From NCBI RefSeq assembly GCF_964340395.1, contig NC_135551.1, positions 20,649,503 to 20,713,502 of the forward strand: a DNA stretch of 64,000 bases, written 5' to 3'. Numbering within the stretch: position 1 is the first letter of the stretch; the number at the start of each line of letters is the position of its first letter. The DNA comes from Glandiceps talaboti (Eukaryota > Hemichordata > Enteropneusta > Spengelidae). Below are positions 11,650 to 25,605 of the stretch, piece by piece. Below the pieces are notes generated by a model that was not told the DNA's origin, did not search any database, and was given only the letters and a program-made list of their open reading frames with translations. Made by a program: the position numbers and the translations under genes.

Positions 11650-14600
11650 TGATAGATTTTGAGACCAAAATATGTCATTGATCTATGATTTAGATTTTCC
11701 CTAAGTTCATGTTCATCATTCTGAAAACACTGCTTTCCATGTTAACTTTCTGTGCTATTATAAGTCACTCGTCACTTGCTGATATTGATCAATGACTATA
11801 ATACTTATGTTTGAGTAATTACATATTTAAATGTAAATGTTTAATTACTATACATTTTCTATTTGTTAATAAAATATTTTGAATCGCTTATCACGGTCAC
11901 ACATAATTCAAAAACGGTATGCATTGAATTTCAGTCAAGGTTACAAAAACAAGTCGTAATATGATATTTAGCAATAAAATGGGCTTCTTTCTTGAACTCT
12001 TTCCTATTTCAATGCGTATAAACATAAAAGCGCAACACAAGAATTGGTTATTGTGTTTGGTTCTCTCTCATCTATTTACCAGTTTAATCCATTACCTTTC
12101 TCGTCCACGTTTTGTTTTGCCACAATATATAGAAAACGCTGCGGCCTTCATGATTAAAAAGTCAAATGCGTGCTGTCACATTGATATAGAATATCATCTA
12201 AACGGCAAAGTCATCAAAAGGTAAATCATCAAGGAAGACACAAAGCATTGAATACACACACACACAAAAAAGCAAAAAATTATTGAATGCAAAACAAAGC
12301 TTACATTTTCCTGCTTTGAGTTCAAATGTGTTGAAATCAATATGTCGACATACTAAACATGAACACTTAAAAGTAGAGTGGGTGTTTGTGATGCTATTTC
12401 GACCACATTAAATATTCACGGCACACCTCCTACTGGCGTTATCATTGTTATCCCTTGGTGTTTTGATTTCCATCCATACAGCTTCTACTGAACAGTTGTT
12501 TCAATGTCCAATATCCCCAAAGTACATATTCTGATCATAGCGGTTATTTAGCAAAGCCATCGAAATGGACCAGTAGCATGATTTTGCGTAAAGTTAAACG
12601 AATGTGCAAAATGCTAAGATAGTTTAGTTTCGCTGCTTAAGGAACAGTTGTGTTATTATACACACAGAGTCACGAGTCCACGGTGTAGCTACAAATTGTC
12701 GGTAATTTATTTCAACAAACCTCTAAATCAAATTCTTGGAAACCCGATTTTTTTATTTTCTTAATTAAGACCCATAATTGCACAGGACGCATTTTCAGGC
12801 AGGCGACATAAATTGCCTACACGTTAATGTGGGAAATACCTAGATAATTGAATTTCAGACATTTTAGACTAAATCGTCTTTAAACAGCCTTTGCACAGTG
12901 TCACATATAGATGTGCCCAACGCTTTACTGAGGTGGCGATGTTATCGTGTACATGCGTGTGTTGCATCATATTTTCATACACAATTCCTTTTATTTCTTA
13001 AAGAACGTGAAATCGCCTTATGTTGTTAGTAGTACTGTAGTATCAGCTCATTGCTTCTTGGCAAGCCTAACAGGGAAAAAGTACTCATGAGACCTTCTGG
13101 TTGTAACCTCAGCATTCTCATTTTGAATTCAAGATTTAACGCAGTGGTTGTGTTGCCAATGTGTGAACTACTGCTGCTGATAACTCGGTGGTCTTTGGAG
13201 GTTTGACAAACCTCAACGGTAATGACAGAATGCAGACAATCATGTAAACGTACAATTCACTGTCTAGCAAAAGAGAGAAAGAAAGAAAACCCAATGTCTG
13301 TACAACCTTTTAATTATTAATACCATATGTCAAATCTATTTTAGAATCTACAGAACCTATAGAAGCAGCGTCGGATATTTGTTGAGGAAGCAAGTGTTAA
13401 TTCTTCTTTTGCGAGGCTGAAAGTTTGTAATGCATTATGTCGAATCGGTTACTAGAGATACAACGCTGTCCAGCTGTCGTCAATAGAAACAAAACCTACC
13501 AATATGAAAGAACATAAACAATGAAACTCACTATCCGATATTTAGACAAATGTTTCAAAAATATGAACCAGAATGTAATAAGATAATCTTTGTCATGGCG
13601 GCAACTCCCAATAAGCCAAACCTCGTCACCACGACACGGAGCGTCTTAGACTAAGAAAGTGGCAAACGCACATTTAATGCTATTAAGACTATCTATGCTA
13701 CTTGATTTCCATTGATGTCATTTTGTCGTGTTACCATTTCGTATTCCTTCTTTCCGGAAAATGATACAGAACAAAACTTAATGATTATACAATATTGCAT
13801 TATAATCTTAATAAAGAGATTGGGTAAAATATGAACAATACCTTTGCAGTATTATACACCTTATACACACCACCTCTTGATTTGTAATCAGCTTAACATT
13901 GACTCCTATTTGACATGATGTTGTCTCCTTTTATATAATATTACACAATAACTGTGACAAGCATTAACAAAGAGGGAAGTGCTGAATCATAGCCAAAGGG
14001 GTTTCATTGTCATTATAACTATACAAGAGTGATTTCCATACTTTTAAATACAATACCATTAAGAGTGGTTAAAATCTGTAGAGTTTATTGAATTTATCAA
14101 ATGTTAGTATTTAGTTATAAATACGTTTATATATGATGGAGAAGTCAACTGATATTGCAATTTTGTAGCACACGAACCGCCAGAAAATGTATCATTTTAG
14201 CTGCAACTCAATTTTAAAATAATATCGAATTTATTTAAACAAATGTTACACTTCTTAGACTTATTCAAATAAATATTTTCAAGTTATCGGTTACATAAGT
14301 ATCAGTTGAAAGCTTGAAAAGATAGACACTACTACTATTGTGTTACCATAACAACCATATTGACGTCATCAACAAAACATGCGTCCAGAACATATCAAAT
14401 CGCGTAATGTGTGCATTGGCTTGGGCAAGATTCACTAGTCGCACACATTCACCATTCATGTTTTTATGAACATACTTGGTTGTCAAATACAATGCCTCTC
14501 GATAAACGTACATTATTTGTGAAACATATAAAGGAGAGAAACTTGTTATGTGCCAGTGCTTGCATTTTTCCTTCAGCTCATGGGTTGTAAATCATATTCA

Positions 14601-17392
14601 TGGAATTGTAGCTAGGTAACACATATATAGTACATAGTTAGTACGTAATTATGAAACCTTTATGGTGCCATAATTCCTGACACTGTTTGACTGCTCGTGT
14701 CGTAAAATCTATAACTTATTAGAAGTGGTAACAATATGTTTTGGTTATTGAAAATGCGCATTTGATAAACACGTTAGTTTACTCCCCTTCAGGCCTTACA
14801 CACATGCCACCAACAAAATAGTTTTTACTAAAAAAATACACAACGGACATATGCAATTTTCATGCCTCGTGACAAGCCTGTTCGATGGCAGGTTGCCCTG
14901 GTAACCAACATGTCATCATTCATAATTTACTGGGCGGTCTTTATTGAGGTACATTGAAAACGATGACAGTTTGGTTGGTCAAAGCAGTGCAGAGAAGACT
15001 ATTGATCCCAGCACACCTCTCTAGCTGTCATAACGCAACTAGTGCTTGCACTCGATTTATTGCCTTGATTGTATATGTTCATTGATTTTTATCTATACTA
15101 TCATCAGCGTTGAAGTCGTATAGATACTCCACCATCAGAAGCTGAGGATTGAGGTACGAAGATTTCAGTTTTCCCTTTCAAACCATTCTCAGATACCATT
15201 GTTTAAATACAATTATCTTTTATTTATTTGGGAATTGTCTTTGAAGAGATATACCTGTGCGCATGCAAATGAATATAAATTAATGTGTTATTAAGTGTCA
15301 ACTTAATGATATTGCAGTGGTTTCAATGTAGGTGTACACCTTGTTTTATTGGGGAGCGCGTACGCGATCATTCTACGAAAGACATACACCGTTTTGCTAA
15401 ATGTTTTACCCTGACTCGTAAAGCCGCTGCTATGGTGGAATACCGACTCGCCTCCCGCAAGTACGTTTATTGATTTTACTACTGAAGTCTCGCCAAAAAA
15501 GGTTAGGCAGTTATCCTGTCGTCTGTTGTGGGTAGGGTTAATTTATTCTGGTATTGTGTCGAGGGCATCGGCGAGGGCAGTTCGTGGGGATAGCAAGTCC
15601 TTTCCATACAACGGGATTAAACCTCGTTTTACGACCTATGTTCGCTCGACTTCTTCCTGGTTTAATTTTTGAGCACTAAGTTCAAATAAAAACCATGTCC
15701 TCATTGAGTGTACTGAAACATGGAGAAAAGCAAGCCGAGTAGTATTCAATGGGAAGAGTAGAATTCCTACTTCAGTATCATATATAGGTTGATATGGTAA
15801 TTGCGTTATTTAAATAGATACCCGTCAGCTTCATCGGTACACAAGCTGTATATAACTCATATTGATTTCGTTCGTTTTACTGGGAGATAGTGTACAGCCT
15901 TGATTGCATAATCAAAGATGTTTTAGTGATAAATTGAAACATTATCCCATAAAAATAACATTTTCCTGACGTTTATTGTATTTTCAATGTAATTGAACGT
16001 TATACTCACGACTACTTTGGTTTCAACGAATTCGTTGTAATTTGATGAAGATGATGTACAAAACTTTAATCACAGACGACAATTGACTCGTGTCATTATT
16101 GTTCAATTTATGGCACATATCTAAGTGCTATGAGATAAAGAATGGCATAATCCTAATGTAACTAGGTGTTAAAAACTGACACATTTGCAACATAAGTCTG
16201 TTTTATATGATCATATAATCGGAGAGAAGCTATTTATTTTGCAATTTCAAACGAAAAATCTGTTCAAAGATCGATACGTGTAGGTATTCATCGAGCAAAA
16301 TCTTGTTAACAAATGCTTGTTATATACCTGTACAATATTTTTTTGCATCTGACAATCAGATTTGCAGTTTAAGACCAAATGTTTTAATAATTGTTAAATA
16401 CCAACACATATCATTTTTATATACATGATTGTGGCTTGCATATGGTTCTGTTTAATAACTAGCACTAAGGACACTCTACATGTCAGTGAAGAGATTTTTT
16501 CAGGTTTTGCTTCTTTAAATATTCGATAGAACATTCTGAACACACTCAAAATGTTCTTAAGAATTTCGATACTATCGTGTAGTTTGCCTCTTTAAGGGAA
16601 GAGGGTTCTCATGATAAAATACCATATTATTTCTGAGCACGTTTACACGAAATGGTGATAATATCGTTCTCGGAACAGAATATTTTGAAAAATAGTTTCT
16701 TTGAAAATACGTGCAAGATTGGTGACATCCATTTCTTAAATTCTCTCTTAAATTGTAACTTTATATGCGACTGTCTTTGGTCGGATTTACACTGAGCTTT
16801 GATAAATATTGCATGCATCCATGCACTTTAGTTGATATATACTAGTAACGGGATACCCTATATTCGTATGGCTTTCGATACACATCAGATTCTAGATAAT
16901 TCATATTAAGTAACTTATATGTCCAAAGGGATCACACAGTCTGAATAACAAATATATTAAGTTTAATAAATTATTGGTTTTGTCTTTCAATTATTGAATA
17001 ATGTTCCTTTATGCTCACACAATGGCTATAGCATTATACATGCGCCTCCTAGCAAATAATGGCTTATGTCCGCCTTAAAGAAGAAGTCACTTCATAATTT
17101 CATTTATATATATTCATGTATACCATCTACGTATACACCCATATTCAGAACCAAATATCACTGAATAAGGAATAAAAAAAACATCCGGTACCAAATCACT
17201 TCAACTCAGTCAACCAATCACTCCCTTGCCGATTTCAAAATAGTATTATTTGAAAGGGAATAAAAACCAAATCATACTGACTAACACACGGAATCTTCTG
17301 TATAAAAAAATCAACACATACTGAGAGAACGAAATAAAAAGCAAACAATAGCAACAGGTCCAATTACCATAGCGACGTGACTGGACGTAAGC
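11650..17392. other. No gene seen in about 5.7 kb
   Basis: AT-rich with no frame longer than about 90 codons that carries recognisable motifs. Small items: a 17-bp palindrome GAGGTTTGACAAACCTC near 13199-13215 and a GC-richer patch near 15350-15620 (gagcgcgtacgcgatc) whose 62-codon frame I do not recognise. Confidence 0.55.
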
Positions 17393-17496
17393 GATAAACA
17401 GTATGATGGCTTATTAGGCCTACAGAGGCAGTTCAGCAAAGCATGATAAACAGTATGATGGCTTATTAGGCCTATAGAGGCAGTTCAGCAAAGCAT
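17393..17496 (+). repeat. 52-bp tandem duplication
   Basis: Two adjacent 52-bp copies (17393-17444 and 17445-17496) beginning GATAAACAGTATGATGG and ending AGCAAAGCAT, with one C/T difference. The near identity implies a recent duplication. Confidence 0.95.
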
Positions 17497-20400
17497 GGGC
17501 GACATGTCTTGGCCAGGCACCCTTTACTGTGAATTGTATATTTTCAACTGAGACTGTTTGGTATATATGTGGATTTTGATTTGGCAAGGGATATGATAAA
17601 TCAAACCAAACTGTAAATGGTATCGTGTCCAAATGCCCTCCGTTTATTTCAACTATCACATGCCAACAAAAGTTTATTTGTTTACCTTGTCTAGCAATTC
17701 ACTCTAACATGCAGCATTTGAAGCATCTGTTAAAATATTAAACTGCACGAATGTAGTCTGTTATCACTCACTATATTGTAGTACTTAAGAAAGTAACACA
17801 CGGTTTGATTATTTAGTGAACATACCATGGATTTTCCTTTTTCCTTAAGTATTATAGAAAATATTGCGGAGTTTAAAAAAATATGATGTGCTGTAATTCC
17901 AAATAACGGTTCAGAAAAGATTCAACGTATGCGTACATTACCTGACATACAATACGGTATTTCCAACCTGTTGATCTCACAAAGTGTCGAACTTACAAAT
18001 GCGTGTGCCACGTCACGCCTCTTGCCATTGAAGCAGGACTGTCAAAGTGTACATGTGACCATTCATGTACCCACGTATGTATTACCCTCACTAAATCCTC
18101 AGTTATTGCGACAGTGAGTAAATATTGACTTTAGATTATTTAGATTCTCTCCAAAATATCTTCCTTAATGAAACTATTCCCTCTATTTTATACATAGACC
18201 CTCAAATTCACAGGGTGTTGCATCCAAGTACAGTAATATTTCACATATTACTATACCTCTGACGTTATAGGTATAGTAATATTGCCAGAATTAGGTTGAA
18301 TTGTTTGAAACATCGCACTGTTGCTAAGGTGTTATTTTTAAGTGTTTAAATCATAATATTGTAATGAATAAAAATTTGGGTTTACAAATAAGACAGTAAT
18401 AATGCCTCCCCGTGAGGAGTACCATGTCGACATGTCCAGAGCTTTATTATCTGCCCCGGAATACGATTGTGTGACTGATGTGACGTAGTATCATAGCTAT
18501 TTTGCTGTAGCAGAATGATCAGCAGTGCGATCAAATAAACGTCGATGCACTAAAGTCACAATTGCTGTAGAAAAATTAATTTATTAAACGAAGACAGCTA
18601 TAATTTATTTGTTAAAAATGTTTTCAAGTACTGGGATTCAGAACAAAAACTATACATAAAGTACCTTTTACGTGATACTTTTAATATCAGTGAAATGAAC
18701 TTTATTGTCTTAAATATAGACGATTGCTTCATTGATTCAATACCTACTAGCGCTGAATGTGACAATACTGGAATTGCTTTCGAGATAAATGTATTGGTTT
18801 AATATTTGACTTTTCAACCGGATTTTGAAGAGGTCATGCAGATTTATGGAGAAGGAGTTTGTGTCTGCTTTTCTTCTGCAGAATGAAATATAATAGTGCA
18901 TTTGTGCGGTTGTCGAAGCGAAATTGATGGAAAAATGAAACACCAGTAGAAGTTGTGGTTGTTGAACTCTACGTGTGTTGTGATTACGCAATTTCGTGGA
19001 ATACTCACCTCGAGTAAAAACGTCTTATATTATAGTAGACGATTACATCCTGTTAGTACTTAAGTTGCATTTGCATCATGTAGAGAGACTGTGGTTACAT
19101 AGTTGTACAAGTTGAAGAAACGGAAGAAGGAGAGGAAGAACTAATTATCAGGATTCTAGGAGACTTTTACGAATTTTCACAAATATGTGATTAATTCTCA
19201 GGAAATGAGTCGAATCACTTACGGATGTAGCAGTCAATTCATCCCTAAATCAAGTAGGATATTATAAAATAACATTATGGTATTGGTGAAAGGTGGATGT
19301 TTGAAGGGGTGCAAATGTGGGGTTGCTTTGTTGTTCCATTAATTTCTCAAGCTTAGAGGAAACATTATGATAGTCATTGTCATTGTAATCCTAAGCCCAA
19401 CCCACGCCGTGCTACCTCTCTGAAAAATATAGAGATAAAAAGTTTGACCAATCTTAGTAAGAACTATGTTGTACATTAGAACAATGCACCACGGTAAGTA
19501 AATAAAGGCGTTAAACTCCAAACTGTATTTATTTCTATAATGCCTCCGATCCATCCAGTAAATAGCAAGTAGCTTCAGAGCTTGATTTGCCAATTTCATA
19601 TTATTCCTTGAGAGAGGCCAAGCAATTAAGAATTGGTAGAAATAATTTTTTTGATAAAACCAGCCGATCTTGTGTTCCACTTTAACTAACACCTACTGTA
19701 ATTACAAATAGTGATCACAGCGAGGGCACAACTCGATGATATGCAGTGACTACAAGTTTAGTATTTAATTTCAAATCCTGTGATTGAAAAGTAAAGTGGC
19801 GCACTTTATATTTGTCTAGTATTAAATATGTTGCCGGATTTATCTCTAGTAAGGATATTTCATTGGTTTTCGATTTCACATTTTTAGAGTCCTGTGAATA
19901 GGACAGATTGATGTTATCCGAAAGCCTTTAAAATCACATTGCTGATAAGATAAACATCACTACATTGTGAATGTTATCTATCGTTTTCGTCTCGCAGGAC
20001 AACGTTTTACCCATGGCTGGAATTTGAACAGAGGATAAAGCTATATTATACCAGCCTGTATAAAACTATCAATGCTAAAATAGACACGTTGAATTATGTC
20101 ACTGGACACTGACAAACGCACTGATTGTGATGTGTTACAAATATGTTTTATATAATATAGATTGAATTTTGTTATGGTGATAAGCCTCAAATTTTTCGGT
20201 ACCATCAAAGAGCAAAGGCTTGTTATTGTATAATTAAGTTATCCAAAATGGGGAAATTTTCAGATACGATTTGTAACGAATGAATGGTGAACAATAAAGG
20301 TAACTTCGCAATTCAAACAGACGCAGCAATCTTAGTGGAATATCCATGTCCCCTAGTAAATATCGTGTCACTATGGTTTTAAACACATGATTTCTTGTGC

Positions 20401-23400
20401 AAGTGCACTGAATTCACTTTAAATTGTGCATAGTGATTATACGATAAATGAGATGACATTGTAAAAAAAATATAAGCGAAAAGGAAGAAATCTTGATAAA
20501 CGTGTAAAACATAAATAATGTAACACTTGCAAACCATTGCAACAACAAGCACATGTTTCATTTGTTCATGATAAATTCAATTACGTTAGGTTAAGGCTAA
20601 CATCAGATAAATATTGGTATCGCCCTCTAGTCGTTTAGTACTCCAATATCTTTCTACCAAGTAATTCTTTCTAGATATCTTTTAACTGTATCAAGAGGTT
20701 TTAAGTCTTATTTCCACTATATTTTCGATTATGTGGAAACCATACGTATATACGGTAGCCTTAATAATACATATTTTCGTTATTAGCAGGAGTGATGCTA
20801 TCAGCTCGAATTGGGTAAGCATTCAAACCTACCCTATTTAAAGTAGTGCCGAATTTAAAGTCAATGTGAAATCGCACACAAATTGTTGGATATGTTTAAA
20901 TAAGATGTTTTCAGGTTGGGTCTTCCTTACGTGACCCATACTTGGTGCAAAACCAACTCTTTGTGCAATTATACTGAACACAAAACGCTATTTAAAACAG
21001 CATATGACAATTTTGAATAGTATATTATCGACAGTATGTATTTGTGAGATTGTAGACATAGTTGACTCTGGATTGATGGTTATTGTGAAATTTGATGACA
21101 TTATTTTTTACAACCAAACCTGTCCTATATAATATATGTATCGATCTGTATATCTGTATCTTTATGGATGTTCATAGAACTGGTATAAATACCTCCTATG
21201 GCCGGCTTGCGGTTGGCGAATAATACTAATGTATCAATAAAGGATTTATTTAGTTGCAACAATGTTACACATACTGGCAGGCGGCGATTGTGCCGATTGA
21301 CCAATCAGCGCGTGGGGAACCGTTTTGCTGAACCTGTAAGACACAAACACCAAAGTGGTAAAATGTTTAGCTTTTGGAATAACTGAAATAGAATATACCG
21401 ACAGTAAGAGGTTGTTATTAATGAATGAACTAAGAGAACGCAAAAGACATTGTGGCGACATTGAGGTGAAAAGGAAGCCCTTGCGGACGTTTCCAATTAA
21501 TTTCACAAGTAGCCGATATGCCACGAGTACACGACGTCTAGCTACTCAAACTTTTGGTGAAATTTGTGGTAGAAGTTGTGTATTTTTTTATCAAGTTTCA
21601 ATATCGTTTTTTGAAACAAACTAAAGTGAATTTAATAGAATATGGTTGTGTATTTGACCACTATAATCTGATAAAGAAGTGCAGCCGTGCCGCAAAGTAG
21701 CTCCCACGAAGACAAGTTATAAACATTCGAAGTGAGAGGATATGACATAGCAATTATCGAAGACAGCAGTTTATGAGGATCTCCAACTGTGCCCGAAGTA
21801 TAAAAGACATATCAATCAGTCATTACACAAAAACCACGGCTACCGCCTCGGTGTTTATCTAATGACCGACGGGTATCTTTTACATCTTTGCCACACTAAA
21901 AACATTATTTCGCCCAGTCCTTACTTGATATAAGCGTTACTCAGAAACGCTGTAATAAATTTTGCTGCTATTCAATACACTGCTGTCATAACCAATATCA
22001 TGCTACTTAGTTGCATGTGTCCATACTCTCCTTAAATAATGAAATGTCTTCTTTTTTTCGTAAGTTTGAAATTTTTCATGACGATCGTGTTTGCAAGGCG
22101 TATTCCGTAATGAAACTGTTAATGTCCAAAAGTGAAAGAAAGAAGATCGAATTTAGAGAAGATTGAGTACGTTTTAACGTCTGTTAGCTTTTTTCCAATC
22201 GTCGATGCATACATTTATAAGCCCTCTGTTTGAATTGTGGTACTCTGATTAAACCATATGTACGTACTCTATATCCTGTATCTGATCAATTGTGCTTCTT
22301 AGTTAAGGTAATATATGATGCGACCGTGTATTGATAAGCTCTCATGGAGCTATTGTGATTGCTATTGACTGATATAACGCTCAGTATTATAAGTTAACAC
22401 AGTATATTCATTCATCTACTATGGGACCAGGAGATGTCAAAATAAGCGGTGCTTAAAAGAATGATACATACATTGAATATAACGAGTAACCCCTGTAGGA
22501 AATACTATATGAATATCAAGAACAGTTGGGTACAAGGAATTTCGAACGATTTTAACATAACTTTGATGAGTTTATACTTCACCTGAGTATCTTTTTTCTC
22601 GTTATTAAAATATATTGAATTTACTACGTTTAGCCAAGTATCAAACTATAATATTAATTGCATTAGCAGTAATTAAATTAAATTAAATGCACAATTAAAT
22701 AATGGTGCCAAGAGTACATGAAAAAGATTAAGAGGGCAAGTTATTAGCACTGCTATAGATTGTTTTTAGGTGTCTAAAATAGAGCTTCATTCTCTAGGCA
22801 AGGGACATGTACATTATATTGACTCTCTTTACAACCTTTTTACCCATTCAAGTGTCTAAGTTTGATATGAAGAAAAAACAATCTATGTAATATAAACTGT
22901 CAACTCTGTCAGCTGTATTCTCGGAGTCGGTTTTCTATTACATAATGTGATCAAGACCTGATGAATTCTGAAACCATTTTTCAACCATATGGCATATGTA
23001 TACGACTATATGATATCACCCAGTTGACGGATGAACTAAATATTTCATCAGGTTCTTATAGTGCCAATTATCAAATAGAATAGTTAGGTGAAATGTGATC
23101 TCATTGAGTGTGTATATCTATCGGATCTGATGATAAACAGAAGTGAAGCATCGTTTTACTCGATCGGCTAAAACAGGAATACGTAATTGAGTTATTAGCC
23201 TAGCTACTATTACGTTTGTGGATTTCCTTCCAACGCATGTATGCCAGGTTAAGTAAGTAATTCATTCGTTTGTCCCCTCAAAATGCCATGTACCAACACG
23301 GCTTGTAGTGATTCGACTACATTCTAACTCCTTATTACATTATACACAACACGAACAAGAAGATCCGTAGATTACACTTGAAATTGATGTAACAGCATCT

Positions 23401-24718
23401 TGACTACAAAATGAAAACGTAAGTGTTTAGCATCCTTCCTAATTCTTTTTGAAGTCCTTCAAGTATTCTCGCTAACACCCGTTTCTCTTTGAAATGTATA
23501 CTTTTGTCGGTAGCAAATTGCCCGTTTTAATATGCCAAGTTAGTTCCTTTTTATGAAACCAAAGTAGGTAAAACACATCTTCCTAGGCAGGTAAAACATT
23601 TGTAAACATAATTACGTTTTGTTTTCCATGTTTAATTTCACAAAAACGATGGGATTTGCTATCCAATTAAAAAAGTCAATATCGTGAAATGTAAGGTTTT
23701 TTCTTCATAAACACCTTACGTATATACATTCCTTGCTATTAAATAGCTAATTATGAACTGTCATCATTTCGTTTCAAAACTGTTATGCAGTTTGGACGTC
23801 ATCAGTCTGTTTGGTGACAGAAATATCAAATGTGCCTTGAATGTCCTTGCATATCGAAGGTGTTTGCGTTATAATAATCAATTATAACTGATATCAAAAA
23901 TCACTCAATAACAAAATAGCCACTTATGAATTGTCGTCATGTCTACGTGGTTTGATTTTTGCCATGCAATTAAACTTCCCACGGATAATGCGAGGTCATA
24001 GATGAAAGGTAACAATGAGAATATGTTGTTGTTTACGCTATAACGTTTTGCATTCAATGTAAAAGTGGTAAACACAATAGCCGGTACAGTTCACGTCTGC
24101 ATGTTCATTCACAGAAAACGTAGAAGGAGAAGAATCCTTTCACTTTAGTATTGTTGTCAGTCTTTCGCTGGTCAACGACCCGCTTGGCACCATGCCTGAC
24201 TGTTAGTAATTAGAAGGATGTCGTTATAGTCATTTTAAAAAGGCATTTTTCCTATTTCCCTGCGCTGCGGTTGGTTAAACCGTACTATGTTGAAAACCAC
24301 ATGTTCGTATATATTCATGAGCTGTATCGTGGTCAATGCTTTTGAGTATATGGTTTCTGTATAATGTTTATTTCCGTATGTGTTTTTCTCCAGTACAAGT
24401 TATGTGCAAGGTAGTTGGGTATACGTGTTTTTGAAGTTGAAGTTGTGTAGTTTGACAGTCTTGCAGTACATGTACAGGAGGAAGAAAGAGAGACAACGAA
24501 CAGAGCTTACGACGTTAGCATGGCTTTATAGTTGCAATTTCCCCTCTTATGGAAAACAATACACAGTCTCGCACAGTCTCTGGATGTTTTTGTAAAGTTA
24601 TTATCTCAAAAAAATTGTTTCTGATATTGACAAATCAGTATAGACTAAGAGTCATATACCAAGTGTTAATGATAAGTAGAAGCCCAGACAAGACTGCTTT
24701 CCTTTTTGTCCAAGCATA
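17497..24718. other. No gene seen in about 7.2 kb
   Basis: AT-rich DNA. A perfect 14-bp-arm hairpin lies at 18245-18282 (ATATTACTATACCT/AGGTATAGTAATAT, 10-base loop). A GC-richer patch near 21275-21320 holds a CCAAT-type motif (GATTGACCAATCAGCGCG), but no convincing gene follows it. Confidence 0.55.
18245..18282. repeat. Short perfect hairpin
   Basis: Arms of 14 bp around a 10-base loop. No clear target duplication. Could be a tiny fold-back remnant or chance in AT-rich DNA. Confidence 0.5.
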
Positions 24719-24832
24719 TTTCCTCGAATTACTATGCCCAATGCATATATATAATGCAATGTTATGGGACAACTATTTCCTCCATTTATTATGCCCAATG
24801 CTAATATACAATGCAATGCTCTGAAACAACAA
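24719..24832 (+). repeat. 57-bp diverged tandem duplication
   Basis: Two consecutive 57-bp units, each starting TTTCCTC and containing TATGCCCAATGC and AATGCAATG. Several substitutions separate them, so the event is older than the one at 17393. Confidence 0.8.
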
Positions 24833-25040
24833 ATTATCACGTTAACAATGGTTGAGATTGGCAGGTGTGTCCATTATAAGCTAGGCTATTATAAGCAGGC
24901 TAGGATGCATGTATGTTCCTTACACGACCCACCCCTCGTCTTTAATGAAGTTCAAGACATCACTATTATACATGCGGCAACACATATATGTTTACACCAG
25001 ACGTCAGGAAGTGACTTATAGAGATAAATTTAATACATAT

Positions 25041-25299
25041 CACTAGTAGAAAAAATAGTACAGTTTACGACACTTTCCGTACTATAGTTCAGATTGAGTT
25101 CAATTCTGTACTTTTATGCTGATGAGGTGGACGTTTCTGTACTTTCCCATTAGCGCCTGTCTAATCGGATTATACTCGATCTGAAAAATAGTTCAGATTG
25201 CGAGTCGGAAGTGATTTGAATACATTTGCATTTAGTTCAGAATATATTCATGAGTTCACCCCCATAACCGGGCAGTAAACAAATGAATATTCAAATCTA
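25041..25299 (+). repeat. 259-bp dispersed repeat, copy 1
   Basis: Starts CACTAGTAGAAAAAATAG and ends ATATTCAAATCTA. An inverted copy of the same length, apparently base-for-base identical, lies at 44600-44858. No terminal inverted repeat, poly-A tail or target duplication is visible, so the element class is unknown. No open frame. Confidence 0.9.
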
Positions 25300-25553
25300 T
25301 CTCGCCTGCATGTGATTCAAGGCGTGTACACTAATTGTTTGACCCACAGAAAACTAACAGTAACACTATTTAGTTAGTTAGTTGTCTGTGTTTGACCACA
25401 TGAAGGCGGAGGGGGAGGGTGCAAAAGAAAAGGGTTACACACATGTACAGTGTATGATATGATGAGAGCTACATTTAATGTACATGTACATACGAACTGA
25501 CATGTATACGTACATGTACAACTACGCTAGCATGTAAACGTTAGCAAAAACTC

Positions 25554-25605
25554 TTACTACTACCTCAGACCACTAAAATACTAGAGTGGTCTGAGCTACT
25601 ACTAC
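25554..25605. mobile_element. Small palindrome, CTCAGACCACT family, with 9-10 bp flanking repeat
   Basis: The 32-bp palindrome at 25564-25595 has arms CTCAGACCACT/AGTGGTCTGAG. It is flanked by TTACTACTAC on the left and CTACTACTAC on the right (9 of 10 match). The flank is itself a CTA repeat, so the duplication is suggestive only. Related half-sites occur at 26722, 37592 and 37651. Confidence 0.6.

Noticed and set aside
21355-21624. Frame with KRLLLMNELRERKRHC, vaguely like the start of a BTB/Kelch protein
   Set aside because: The similarity does not continue into the expected FPAHR-type core, and no neighbouring exon was found. Likely chance.
25110-25135. CTGATGAG in the 259-bp repeat, like a hammerhead ribozyme core
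   Set aside because: The required GAAA after stem II is missing (GTTTC follows on the same strand), and no flanking stems I and III could be paired.
25041-25299. Helitron origin of the 259-bp repeat because it lacks a target duplication
   Set aside because: No 5' TC start, and no CTRR end with a preceding hairpin at the shared boundaries.
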